From positions 1-64,000 of the forward strand of contig JAJYLT010000009.1 in assembly GCA_021787565.1 (NCBI GenBank): a stretch of 64,000 nucleotides of DNA, given 5' to 3'. Below, piece by piece: positions 47,898 through 56,392 of the stretch. How positions within the stretch are numbered: position 1 is the first letter of the stretch; each line of letters begins with the position of its first letter. A program made the position numbers and the translations under genes. This stretch comes from Acidobacteriota bacterium. GTDB lineage: Bacteria; Acidobacteriota; UBA4820; DSQY01. The notes beneath the pieces are model-generated. The model was not told the origin of the DNA, made no database searches, and saw only the letters and a program-made list of their open reading frames with translations.

Positions 47898-49868
47898 TCA
47901 CCTCATCTTCTTGAGGCTTCCCCGGATGAGCGTGGTCTGCCGGCCGGTGGCCGGGTCCACGCGCACGAGGGAGCCGTCGGGCGCGAGGGCGAGAAGCGCG
48001 GCGGGACCGGTGGGCAGCGTCCGGCCCGAGGGCCACCAGGCCCAGAAAAGGGGAACGAGCCCGGCGGCCACGAGGCGGCTGGAGCCCGTGGCGCACTCCA
48101 CCGAGACCAGCGACAGGTGTCGGTACCACTCATGGACGGCGGGAGCGGTCCCCACGAAAAGCTCTCCCGGCCTGGGCTCCGAGCCGAACACCACCTGGCC
48201 GGCGTGTTCCAAGTCTGCCGTGGTTTTCAGGGCCCCGTCGTCCCCGTAGAACCAGAGCTCGGACGCCCCATTCGGGCGGCCCCACGCGACCACGCCACCC
48301 TCGTGAAGAAAGGCCGTCCGAAAGGCGCTCCCGTTCGGCCCCAGAGGGGCGATCAGAGCCCCCGTGATTCCGTCGCGCAGGGAGGTCGTCCAGTGGCCCC
48401 CGCTGACCTGACTCACGATGAGCCGGGAGCCCGTCCGGCCGGGCGTCACGAAGATGGAACCGGTGAGGCCGCCGATCTCTCCCGTGGTCTCTAGGGTTCG
48501 GGAGGCCACGTCGAGCCGCTGGATCGTGACGCTGCTCGGGGACTGATTCGCTTTGGGGCTCAGGACCCCGAAGAGGGCCACGTGTCCCTCGTCGGGGAAG
48601 AGCATCCGGCTCTTCCAAAAGACTTCGTCTCGCGGATTCTCTCCGGTCCGGTTCAAGACGCGGGCCGAGGCGAGCAGCCTCCCTTCCGCCAGCTTGTAGA
48701 CCGCGAGGGTGCCATTCGACAGCAGGGCCAGCCGCTGTCCGCTGGGCGAGAGGGCCAGGCGCCAGTCCACGCCGGCCACCTCGATGCCCGTGCGGTCGGC
48801 CACGGGATGGGCGGCCGTGAGGTCCGCGGTCATGATCTCCCGCCGGTCGCGTCCCTCGACCCAGACGCACCGGCTGCCGTTGCCCGAGAAGGCGGGATTC
48901 GCCCACCACAACTGCGGCCGAAGCTGAAGGAAGGCACCGGTGGTGGGATTGTAGAGAAAGCGGAACGGGAGGTCTCGGCGGTGGCGAGCGGGTCCTTCCA
49001 TACAGACCCACCGGCCATCGGGCGAAGCCTGGCCGGCGTAGACTCCTGCCAGATCCGAGGGGGAGACGTGGGTGAACCAACTAGCGTAGCCCGCGAAGCC
49101 CAGGGCGCCCACGGCGCAGAGGGACCAGAGGGTGGCCGAGAGGGCCCGGTGGCCGGCCCGCCCGTCGGTTCGGCCGCGAGCCACCTGCGCGGCCCCCGCC
49201 GCCAGGAGGGCAGCCAGCACGACGATCACCAGAAACAGGGATCCGTCGATCAGGCCGAAGAGGGCCTCCGCGCGGTAGAGCGCCCGGCCGGTCAGGAAGA
49301 CCACGACGCCAAGGGTCACGAAGATCGCCGCATCCAGGAGCAGCCACGGTGAGCGGGAGCGGCCCAGGGTCCCCAGGACGTGGGCCAGGGCCGCCAGGAA
49401 GAGCACGGTCACAACGTACAGCAGGACCAGACCCAGCGGGTGCGGTGCGGGCAGATACCAGGGCACCTCCGAGCGCACGGCGGCTCTTGCCGCGAGCGCC
49501 GCGAGTCCTCCTCCGGCCAGCGTGGCGGGCAGGAGGATCACGAGGGCGGACCCCAGCGAGAGGATGAGCACCGCTCCCATGCGCCCGGCCCAGATGGCGA
49601 GGCCGCCGATGGGGCGGGCAAAATCGAAAGAGAGGCGTCGCTCGGCCAGCTCCCGGCCCAGGACGGTGGCGCCCAAGACCAGCGCCAGCAGCTCGCCCGA
49701 GCCCACGGCGATGGCCAGGGCGCTGGCGTCCCGCACCTCGGCGTACCCGTAGGTCATGCCCGGCAGGGCCGCCAGGAGGAAGGGCAGGAGGCCCGCCACG
49801 AGGGCCGCGGCCCAGATCGCCTTTCTCAGACCCAGCTCGCGCGACAACACGGCGGTGAAGCCTCTCAT
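47898..49868 (-). CDS. ABC-2-type permease with large C-terminal beta-propeller-like domain
   Basis: N-term ~6 TM region GFTAVLSRELGLRKAIW..LGRELAERRLSFDFARPI; C-term SPDGRWVCMEG, LSPSGQRLALLSNGT repeats. Confidence 0.8.
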   Translation of the reverse strand: MRGFTAVLSRELGLRKAIWAAALVAGLLPFLLAALPGMTYGYAEVRDASALAIAVGSGELLALVLGATVLGRELAERRLSFDFARPIGGLAIWAGRMGAVLILSLGSALVILLPATLAGGGLAALAARAAVRSEVPWYLPAPHPLGLVLLYVVTVLFLAALAHVLGTLGRSRSPWLLLDAAIFVTLGVVVFLTGRALYRAEALFGLIDGSLFLVIVVLAALLAAGAAQVARGRTDGRAGHRALSATLWSLCAVGALGFAGYASWFTHVSPSDLAGVYAGQASPDGRWVCMEGPARHRRDLPFRFLYNPTTGAFLQLRPQLWWANPAFSGNGSRCVWVEGRDRREIMTADLTAAHPVADRTGIEVAGVDWRLALSPSGQRLALLSNGTLAVYKLAEGRLLASARVLNRTGENPRDEVFWKSRMLFPDEGHVALFGVLSPKANQSPSSVTIQRLDVASRTLETTGEIGGLTGSIFVTPGRTGSRLIVSQVSGGHWTTSLRDGITGALIAPLGPNGSAFRTAFLHEGGVVAWGRPNGASELWFYGDDGALKTTADLEHAGQVVFGSEPRPGELFVGTAPAVHEWYRHLSLVSVECATGSSRLVAAGLVPLFWAWWPSGRTLPTGPAALLALAPDGSLVRVDPATGRQTTLIRGSLKKMR

Positions 49869-50785
49869 GGCCGTCCTCCCTCTTCGCCGCAGAGGGCGAT
49901 GAAGATCTCTTCCAGGGACAGGGGCGATGCCTCGGCGTCGCTCACGCCCGGCGCCGCGGCGAAGCGGGCGAAGGCCTCCTCGGAAAAAGCGGAGACCACC
50001 GCCTCCGCGCCCCAGGAGGCCTGCTTCAGCGCCAGCGGATCAAGCGCCTTCATGGTTTCGGACCCGCGCGGGGTGGCATCGGACTGGCCGAAGCTCACCC
50101 GGCGGAAGCGGGCCTTGAGGTCATCCAGCGGCTCGTCCACGAGCAGCCTCCCTTCCTTCAGAATTCCCACCCGGTCGGCCATGGACTCCACGCCGCCGAG
50201 GTCGTGGCTCGTCAGGAGCACGGTGGTGCCGCGCTCGGCCAGCTCCTCCACGAGCTCCTCGAAGAGCGCCTTGCGGGCCACCACGTCGAGGCCCAGCGTG
50301 GGGTCGTCCAACACCAACAGCTCGGGCAGGCCGCCGAGGGCCAGGGCCAGGGCGAGCTGTCCCTTCTGGCCCTTGGAGAGGCGGGCGAAGGGTACGCTGT
50401 CGGGGACCGCGAACCGCCGGAGCCTCGTCTCCACGCCCTTGCCGTCCCAGGAGGGATAGAGGCGGGAGCAGAAGGCGGCGAGCTGGCGTGCCGTCATGTC
50501 GGGGGGCGCGTCCGGCTCCTCGGGCACCACGCCGAGGCGGGCCATCAACCTGGCGCGGTTGGACCAGGGGTCTTCGCCGAAGATCGTCACCTCTCCCTCC
50601 TGGGGCTTCCGCTGGCCGAGGAGGCAGCGGATGAGGGAGCTCTTGCCCGCGCCGTTGCGCCCCAGCAGGGCGTAGACCGAACCTCGGGGAACCGAGAAGC
50701 TCACGGTCTCCGCCGCGGTGGCCTTCCCGTAGCGCACCGTCACGTGATCGAGGCACAGGGCCTTCTGTCCGTCATGGCTGCTCAC
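49865..50785 (-). CDS. ABC transporter ATP-binding protein
   Basis: GTG start; LGRNGAGKSSLIRCLLGQRKPQEGEVTIFGEDPW; LSKGQKGQLALALALGGLPELLVLDDPTLGLD. Confidence 0.93.
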   Translation of the reverse strand: MSSHDGQKALCLDHVTVRYGKATAAETVSFSVPRGSVYALLGRNGAGKSSLIRCLLGQRKPQEGEVTIFGEDPWSNRARLMARLGVVPEEPDAPPDMTARQLAAFCSRLYPSWDGKGVETRLRRFAVPDSVPFARLSKGQKGQLALALALGGLPELLVLDDPTLGLDVVARKALFEELVEELAERGTTVLLTSHDLGGVESMADRVGILKEGRLLVDEPLDDLKARFRRVSFGQSDATPRGSETMKALDPLALKQASWGAEAVVSAFSEEAFARFAAAPGVSDAEASPLSLEEIFIALCGEEGGRP

Positions 50786-51183
50786 GAGCGGCCTCCCTTC
50801 TCGCCCAGGCCGTCCCAGGCGGTCGTCACGGCGCCCAGCGCCTCCTGCTTCGCCGCACCCAGCGTCAGGGCCAGGCTGGCGTATCGCTCGGCCCCCTCCC
50901 GCAGCGTGCGCCTTCTCTCCCCCGAGGCCAGGGCGGGCGCGTCGGCCGCCACGAAGGTGCCCTCGCCGCGCCGGACCGCCAGGACCCCCGCCTCGGTGAG
51001 GCGCTGGTAAGCCTTGGCCACCGTGGCGGGGTTGATCCTGAGATCCTTGGCCAGCTCCCGCACCGACGGCACGGGCGCCCCGCGCGCGAGGGCCCCCGAG
51101 GCCACCAGCCGCCGGAGCCCCTCCTCGATCTGCCTCCAGATCGGGACGGCGTCCGCCGGGTCCACCGTCAGTCGTCTCTTCAT
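50782..51183 (-). CDS. GntR family (YtrA-like) transcriptional regulator
   Basis: PIWRQIEEGLRRLVASGALARGAPVPSVRELAKDLRINPATVAKAYQRLTEAGVLAVRRGEGTFVA. Confidence 0.92.
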   Translation of the reverse strand: MKRRLTVDPADAVPIWRQIEEGLRRLVASGALARGAPVPSVRELAKDLRINPATVAKAYQRLTEAGVLAVRRGEGTFVAADAPALASGERRRTLREGAERYASLALTLGAAKQEALGAVTTAWDGLGEKGGRS

Positions 51184-51260
51184 CGCGAATCCTCCCTGCA
51201 GGGGCCCCGCCCAATCGTTTCGCGGGACTTCACCGGGGGCAACCCGGGCGCCCTCTGCAT

Positions 51261-51278
51261 TACTGTATCGGTACAGTA
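51261..51278. promoter_or_regulatory. Palindromic operator upstream of GntR-ABC operon
   Basis: TACTGTA-TCGG-TACAGTA perfect 7-bp inverted repeat. Confidence 0.75.
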
Positions 51279-51397
51279 GTACACTGCGCCCCAAAAGTCA
51301 AGCCCCGGATACAGATCCCAAGAGGCATCGCTTGACGGGAGAGTCTGGTGCCCGCTTCCATGGGCAGGATGGGCCAGCAACGAATGATCGGAGGTTT

Positions 51398-52090
51398 TCA
51401 AGGCCCCGGTGCCAAATGGCGCCAGGACAACGGTTCATAGGCCTGTACGGGTTCGCTGACTGACCACCGGATGGCCTCGGCGGTCTTTCTTCCGACTCCG
51501 GGAACCTTCGCCAAAGAAATCGCATCCGCCCTGCACACGCCCTCCACCGAGCCGAAGGCCGCAAGGAGACTCTTTGCCTTGGCCGGGCCGATGCCGGGCA
51601 AACCCTGAAGGAGAAATAGCTGCCGCCGCCTCTTCCCCTTGGGGCGATAGCCCGGGCGCGGCAAAGCCCCCGAGGCGCCTGCCCTCCTTTGGTCCTCAGC
51701 GAACAGAATCAACCGAGCGGTCTCCTCTGGATTCAAGGATCTCAGAACGGGGATCCCGTAGATCAACGAGATCGTGATCAGCGCGCCCTGAATCGCCTCC
51801 CTTCGAAGCCCGCTGCCCGCCAAGCCCGATGCCGGCCCCTCGAGGATCATCAGGCTCCTCTGGCCGGAATTGGCCAGCGCCGAGGCCTGAGAAAACAGGC
51901 GCCCGTCTATCACCGAGAGAGCGAAGTCTCGGAGGCTCTTTCGCTCCACCAGGAGTTGGTCCCCGACGAGGAAATCGCCAACCGGCAGCCGCGCCACGGA
52001 CACTTCAGCCCCGGGCAAGGCCCGGATCGCAGCGAGGACGACACCCGGCTCCCGGTCATCCGCAACGATCCGAATGAGATCGCGTCTCAT
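51398..52090 (-). CDS. ERCC4-type nuclease domain + helix-hairpin-helix protein
   Basis: IVADDREPGVVLAAI..LPVGDFLVGDQLLVERKSLRDFALSVIDGRLFSQ (ERCC4 D..ERKSxxD); LQGLPGIGPAKAKSLLAAFGSVEGV / LAKVPGVGRKTAEAI (HhH2). Confidence 0.9.
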   Translation of the reverse strand: MRRDLIRIVADDREPGVVLAAIRALPGAEVSVARLPVGDFLVGDQLLVERKSLRDFALSVIDGRLFSQASALANSGQRSLMILEGPASGLAGSGLRREAIQGALITISLIYGIPVLRSLNPEETARLILFAEDQRRAGASGALPRPGYRPKGKRRRQLFLLQGLPGIGPAKAKSLLAAFGSVEGVCRADAISLAKVPGVGRKTAEAIRWSVSEPVQAYEPLSWRHLAPGP

Positions 52091-52539
52091 GCATCTTCTC
52101 CCTTTCGCCGGCGCCGGCCGAAGCATCCACCCGCCGAGATCCGAGCTGATTCCTGGATACCCATTAGGCCATTCGGCAGATAGGCCTTCATGAGGCTCTT
52201 GAAAAGCTTTCCATGGTTGGGAACGAGGCAGTGAATGAGTTCGTGAACGATGACGACTTCGCGAAAGGCGCGGGGTTCTGCCAGCAGGTCCGCGCTGAAG
52301 CAGATTCGGCCGGAAGACGACCAGGAGGCCCACTTTCGGGTCATGCGTTGAATCTGAACGCGCCTGGGCTGGACGCCGATCTTCCGCGCCCAGGCCTGGA
52401 CCTCCCGGTGAAAGGTTTCCCGGTCGCAATCGCCAACGATGTGGGAGGCCATCGCGCCGGGGGCGGCGCTCCTATGCGGCGGCGAAGATTCGTTTGTAGG
52501 AGCGGCGCCGTGCCGCGATGCGCCCTTCACGCTGGTCAT
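52087..52539 (-). CDS. YgjP/WLM-like zinc metallohydrolase (M48-like), start uncertain
   Basis: HREVQAWARKIGVQPRRVQIQRMTRKWASWSSSGRICFSADLLAEPRAFREVVIVHELIHCLVPNHGKLF; HELIH zinc motif. Confidence 0.85.
   Translation of the reverse strand: MTSVKGASRHGAAPTNESSPPHRSAAPGAMASHIVGDCDRETFHREVQAWARKIGVQPRRVQIQRMTRKWASWSSSGRICFSADLLAEPRAFREVVIVHELIHCLVPNHGKLFKSLMKAYLPNGLMGIQESARISAGGCFGRRRRKGEDA
52451..52519. repeat. 69-bp REPIN (inverted REP pair), copy 1
   Basis: ATCGCGCCGGGGGCGGCGCTCCTA-N20-TGTAGGAGCGGCGCCGTGCCGCGAT. Confidence 0.85.
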
Positions 52540-55500
52540 GCGTTCCCCAACCGGAGAATGCGTTCGGCAAGGGGGACCATCGTCTCTTTGGCGCCGGCCT
52601 TCAAGAAGACCTTGTAGAGATCGGCCTTGAGGCGCCGCATCTCATCGGGGTTGTCGCGATGGTTGGGAAAGCGCTGCAGCACGCCACAGACCTCTGCGGC
52701 GACGGCTTCGGGCGAGGCAATCCCCTGCTGCTTGAGAATCCAGTAAACCGTGAAGGTCCGTACGTCAAGCCCCATCCGTTCCCGCTCTTGCCGGGCTTCC
52801 ACGTACTCCCTGAGCAGTTTTTCCAACTGGCTCAGCGTCTCTTGCGTACTGACCTGGTGCTCGTCGTAAAGGGTGAGGACCTGCTCGGCCCGTTCACCGA
52901 TGGGGATGAGGTAGGGCTCGCGGCCTCCGTCTTCGAGAGCTGATTGAACCAGGCTCTTTCCGCAGTTGATGATCTTGTTGGTGTCCGATGAGTCGGGCGA
53001 CCGCAACGCCTCCAGGGCCTTCTCGTCGATGCGGACCAGGGGCAACGTCTGCGTCAGCCCATAGACACCGGCGTGCTCCTGGACCAGGCGCTCGGTCTTT
53101 TTCATCAGGTCTTTGAGAAGGAGGGTCCTGGGGCTGAATGCGTTGATCACGACCTGGTAGAGCACCGAGATCTGCCCGTAGGGCTCGATGTAGGGCCGCA
53201 GGACCACGTCGGGAGAAACGATCTCATAGAGGTTCTCCAGCTCCCGATAGAACTCATAGAAGCGCTCGCGCTCCTCTTTGTGCGCAAAGGTCTCGATGGC
53301 GGCCTCCACGGACTTGTCGTTCATCACCCAGGGCGGGGAGGGCCCTACTTCTTCCCTCTCCGGACGGGCAAAGCCCGATCCTTCGAGGATTGCCCTCTGG
53401 GGCCCCGCTCCACGGGCAAAGCCCGATGGAGCCTCACCCCTCCCTTGGGGCTCCCTTCGCCCGGAGTCTGCCCTGATGTAGCCCCTCGAAGGGCTCCCAT
53501 GGAAGGGGCTCGGGGGCTCCCCGATTCCGCTGGAATCGGGGCGTGGCGGCCGGCAAAGAGCCAGATAGGGCGGTGCCTTCTCGCGCATGAGTGTCTCGAA
53601 GCGACCCTTGAGCACGTCGATGTTCTGGATGACGCTGGCCACCTCGTCCGAATCGAAGGCCAGGGCCTTCTCCAGCTTGTCGAAGATGCCCACGAAATCC
53701 ACCACGAACCCCACGGGTTTCTTGATCCCGTTCTCGTCCTCGAAAGGGCGGTTCACGCGGGCGATGGCCTGGAGCAGCGTGTGGTCCCGCATGGGCTTGT
53801 CCAGATACATGCAGTAGAGGATGGGGGCGTCGAAGCCCGTGAGGAGCTTCTCCGTGACGATGAGGATCTTGGGAACCGTGTCCCGCTGGACGAAGGTCCG
53901 GCGGAGCTTGGTCTCCTCCTGCTCCTCCAGCTTGAACTCGGTCAACAGCTCGCTGTCATTGTGGGCCGAGGTGTAGACCACCGCCGAGTACTCGGGTGGA
54001 AGGACCTTGTCCAGGGCATGCTTGTAGAGGGCGCACGCCTCGCGGTCCACGCCCACGAGGAAGGCCTTGTAGCCCAGGGGCTCGACTTTTTCTTTGAAGT
54101 CCTTGGCCACGAACCGGGCGACCTTGTCCACCCGGTCCGCGGCCTTGAGGAATGTCTTGAGATTCACGGCCCGTTCAAGAATCTTGTTCAGCTCGGCGAT
54201 GTCGCTGACGCCCTCGGCTTCGACGAGGGCCAGGAATTCCTTCTCCAAAAGGTCCATGGGGACGCGGATCTCGTTGGGCGCCAGGGTGTACTTCAGGGGG
54301 AGGGTGGTTCCGTCCTCGATGGACTCGGCGATGGAGTATTTGTCCAGATAGCCTTTCGGGGCATCGTCCTTGCCGAAGACCTTGAAGGTGCCCTGTCCGT
54401 ACGCCGTACGGTCAATGGGCGTCCCCGTGAATCCGAGAATCGTGGCATTGGGCAGGGCCGCCACGAGGTAGTTCCCCAGGTCGCCGCCCGTGGAACGGTG
54501 GGCCTCGTCCACGAAGACGAAGACGTTGTCCCGAGGGCAGAGGCCCTCGTCGGCCCCGTCGAATTTGTGGATCGTGGAGACCACCAGGCCCCGGTAGTCG
54601 CTGCTCAGGAGTTCCCGCAGGTCCGCCTTGCTCTCGGCGAAGCGGGCCTCCAGCCCGTAGGCGGAGAGGTTCTGGAAGAGCTGGCTCTCCAGCTCGTTCC
54701 GGTCCACGAGCATGAGGACCGTGGGCTTGCCGAAGGCGCCGTGGCGGAGAATCTGCTCGGCGGCCTTGATCATGGTGAAGGTCTTTCCTGAGCCCTGGGT
54801 GTGCCAGACCAGGCCCCGCTTGCGCTCAGGATCGAGGGCCCGCTCCACCACCTTGTCCACGGCGCGGGTCTGATGCTGGCGGAGGATGATCTTCTTCAGG
54901 TCGTCGTCCCGCTTGAAGAAGACGATCCACTCCTCCAGCATCTTCAGAAAGCGCTCGCGGGCAAAGAAACGCTTCACCTTCCGCTCGAAGTCCAATCGCG
55001 CCGGGGGCGGCGCTCCTACGGCAGAACCGGAGAGACCTTGTAGGAGCGGCGCCTCGCCGCGATTCGTCTCGCCGCCAGGCTCATCCTTCCACGGGTAGAT
55101 GTTCTTGCGCTCCAGGCTCCACGTGCCGCCGTAATAGAAGTCCAGGATGTGCGTCACGTCGAATACCTGGGGGGCGGTGACCAGTTCGGGCGTCTCGGTG
55201 TGGTAGCGACGCACCTGCGTGACGGCCTCGTCGATGCCTTCCCGCTTCTTGGCGCTCTTGGTTTCCACCAGAGCCACGGGGATGCCGTTCACAAGAAACA
55301 TCACGTCGGCCCGGTTCGTGAAGCGACCGTTGGTGTATTCCCATTCGTCCGTGACGTGAAAGATGTTACGTCCTGTCTGGCCCGGGTCGAAATCCACTAC
55401 GGACACGTTGCGGGTGCGCTTCTCCGCGGGGACGTACACCATCCGTTCGCCCCGAATCCAGGCCAGGACCTCGGCGTTGCCCTCGATGGAGGTGCGGGCG

Positions 55501-55760
55501 CTCTCGATGGTCGCGATGATGGCGTCCACGTTCTCCACCGACACCACGCCAGGGTTCAGCGCAATGAGCTTTTCGCGGAGGACCGAATAGAGCAGCGTCC
55601 CTCCCGCGCCTCGCCGAAGGGTCAACGCCTCGTCGGGGGACAGGTAAGCCCAGCCGATCTCCACGGCATACCGGATCAGGGGATTCTGGACCGTCGTGCG
55701 TTCCGTGCCGAGGGTGGGGGTCATCGCCTCTCTTTCCTCCAGTGCCACCGCCGGTGGCAC
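52536..55760 (-). CDS. hsdR: Type I restriction enzyme R subunit
   Basis: VDFDPGQTGRNIFHVTDEWEYTN..FMLVNGIPVALVETKSAKKREGIDEA; VWHTQGSGKTFTMIKAAEQIL; FVDEAHRSTGGDLGNYL. Confidence 0.95.
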   Translation of the reverse strand: MPPAVALEEREAMTPTLGTERTTVQNPLIRYAVEIGWAYLSPDEALTLRRGAGGTLLYSVLREKLIALNPGVVSVENVDAIIATIESARTSIEGNAEVLAWIRGERMVYVPAEKRTRNVSVVDFDPGQTGRNIFHVTDEWEYTNGRFTNRADVMFLVNGIPVALVETKSAKKREGIDEAVTQVRRYHTETPELVTAPQVFDVTHILDFYYGGTWSLERKNIYPWKDEPGGETNRGEAPLLQGLSGSAVGAPPPARLDFERKVKRFFARERFLKMLEEWIVFFKRDDDLKKIILRQHQTRAVDKVVERALDPERKRGLVWHTQGSGKTFTMIKAAEQILRHGAFGKPTVLMLVDRNELESQLFQNLSAYGLEARFAESKADLRELLSSDYRGLVVSTIHKFDGADEGLCPRDNVFVFVDEAHRSTGGDLGNYLVAALPNATILGFTGTPIDRTAYGQGTFKVFGKDDAPKGYLDKYSIAESIEDGTTLPLKYTLAPNEIRVPMDLLEKEFLALVEAEGVSDIAELNKILERAVNLKTFLKAADRVDKVARFVAKDFKEKVEPLGYKAFLVGVDREACALYKHALDKVLPPEYSAVVYTSAHNDSELLTEFKLEEQEETKLRRTFVQRDTVPKILIVTEKLLTGFDAPILYCMYLDKPMRDHTLLQAIARVNRPFEDENGIKKPVGFVVDFVGIFDKLEKALAFDSDEVASVIQNIDVLKGRFETLMREKAPPYLALCRPPRPDSSGIGEPPSPFHGSPSRGYIRADSGRREPQGRGEAPSGFARGAGPQRAILEGSGFARPEREEVGPSPPWVMNDKSVEAAIETFAHKEERERFYEFYRELENLYEIVSPDVVLRPYIEPYGQISVLYQVVINAFSPRTLLLKDLMKKTERLVQEHAGVYGLTQTLPLVRIDEKALEALRSPDSSDTNKIINCGKSLVQSALEDGGREPYLIPIGERAEQVLTLYDEHQVSTQETLSQLEKLLREYVEARQERERMGLDVRTFTVYWILKQQGIASPEAVAAEVCGVLQRFPNHRDNPDEMRRLKADLYKVFLKAGAKETMVPLAERILRLGNA
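53333..53560. repeat. Palindrome-rich repetitive insertion inside hsdR
   Basis: Two ACGGGCAAAGCCCGAT hairpins, GAGCCCCT/CGAAGGGCTC and CCCCGATTCC-GCT-GGAATCGGGG palindromes within the reading frame. Confidence 0.65.
54995..55063. repeat. 69-bp REPIN, copy 2, in-frame within hsdR
   Basis: ATCGCGCCGGGGGCGGCGCTCCTA-N20-TGTAGGAGCGGCGCCTCGCCGCGAT, same 24/20/25 layout as copy 1. Confidence 0.85.
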
Positions 55761-55804
55761 TTATGAACCCACTAAGATAAACTCCCTATTGGGGAGGCAA
55801 GCAG

Positions 55805-56392
55805 GTGAGGGTGATACCACGCGTGCGCTCGCATCAACCAGAGAAACACTTCCCTGGCCGTTCTCCGGGCGTACCAACCGGTGAGGATCGCTTCACTATT
55901 GCATTTGCTCGGAGTTACATTGAAGGCTTGGCTCTGAAAGACCCAGACACTGAAATTGCATGCGCCCGCCAAGTAACGGTGAACGGCTACGGAATTGCCG
56001 ATCTGGTGGCGGTTGCCTGGAGGCAGAAGACTGCGCCAGGGAAAAACCGTGCGGCAAGCCATGCGACTGATTTCCGCGGAGCTCGAATTCGGGCCTTCGA
56101 AATCAAATTGTCGGATTGGCGAAGGGGGATGGTCCAGGCTCATAGGTACAGGTATTTCGCCGATGTAGCGATTCTTGTTCTTCCAGAGGAGCGGTGTGCA
56201 TCGGCGCTTCCATACATGGATACCTTCCGAAAGATCCATGTCGGGCTTTGGGGGTACGATGCGGCCAGCGGAAGAATCTTGGCACACTACACCCCTCGTC
56301 CCAGCGTACCCCTTGCACCAAAATATAGGGCACACGCATTTCAACAGGTTCTTCATGCTGCTAGAGCTCCGCTCTTTCTCGAAAGTGCTTGA
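55805..56392 (+). CDS. PD-(D/E)XK-like hypothetical protein
   Basis: GIADLVAVAW ... IRAFEIKLSDWRRGMVQAHRYRYFADVAILVLPEE: D..ExK layout. Confidence 0.65.
   Translation: MRVIPRVRSHQPEKHFPGRSPGVPTGEDRFTIAFARSYIEGLALKDPDTEIACARQVTVNGYGIADLVAVAWRQKTAPGKNRAASHATDFRGARIRAFEIKLSDWRRGMVQAHRYRYFADVAILVLPEERCASALPYMDTFRKIHVGLWGYDAASGRILAHYTPRPSVPLAPKYRAHAFQQVLHAARAPLFLESA

Noticed and set aside
50786-51214. N-terminal extension of the ABC ATPase ORF
   Set aside because: Overlaps the GntR gene in another frame; GTG at 50785 gives the conserved start.
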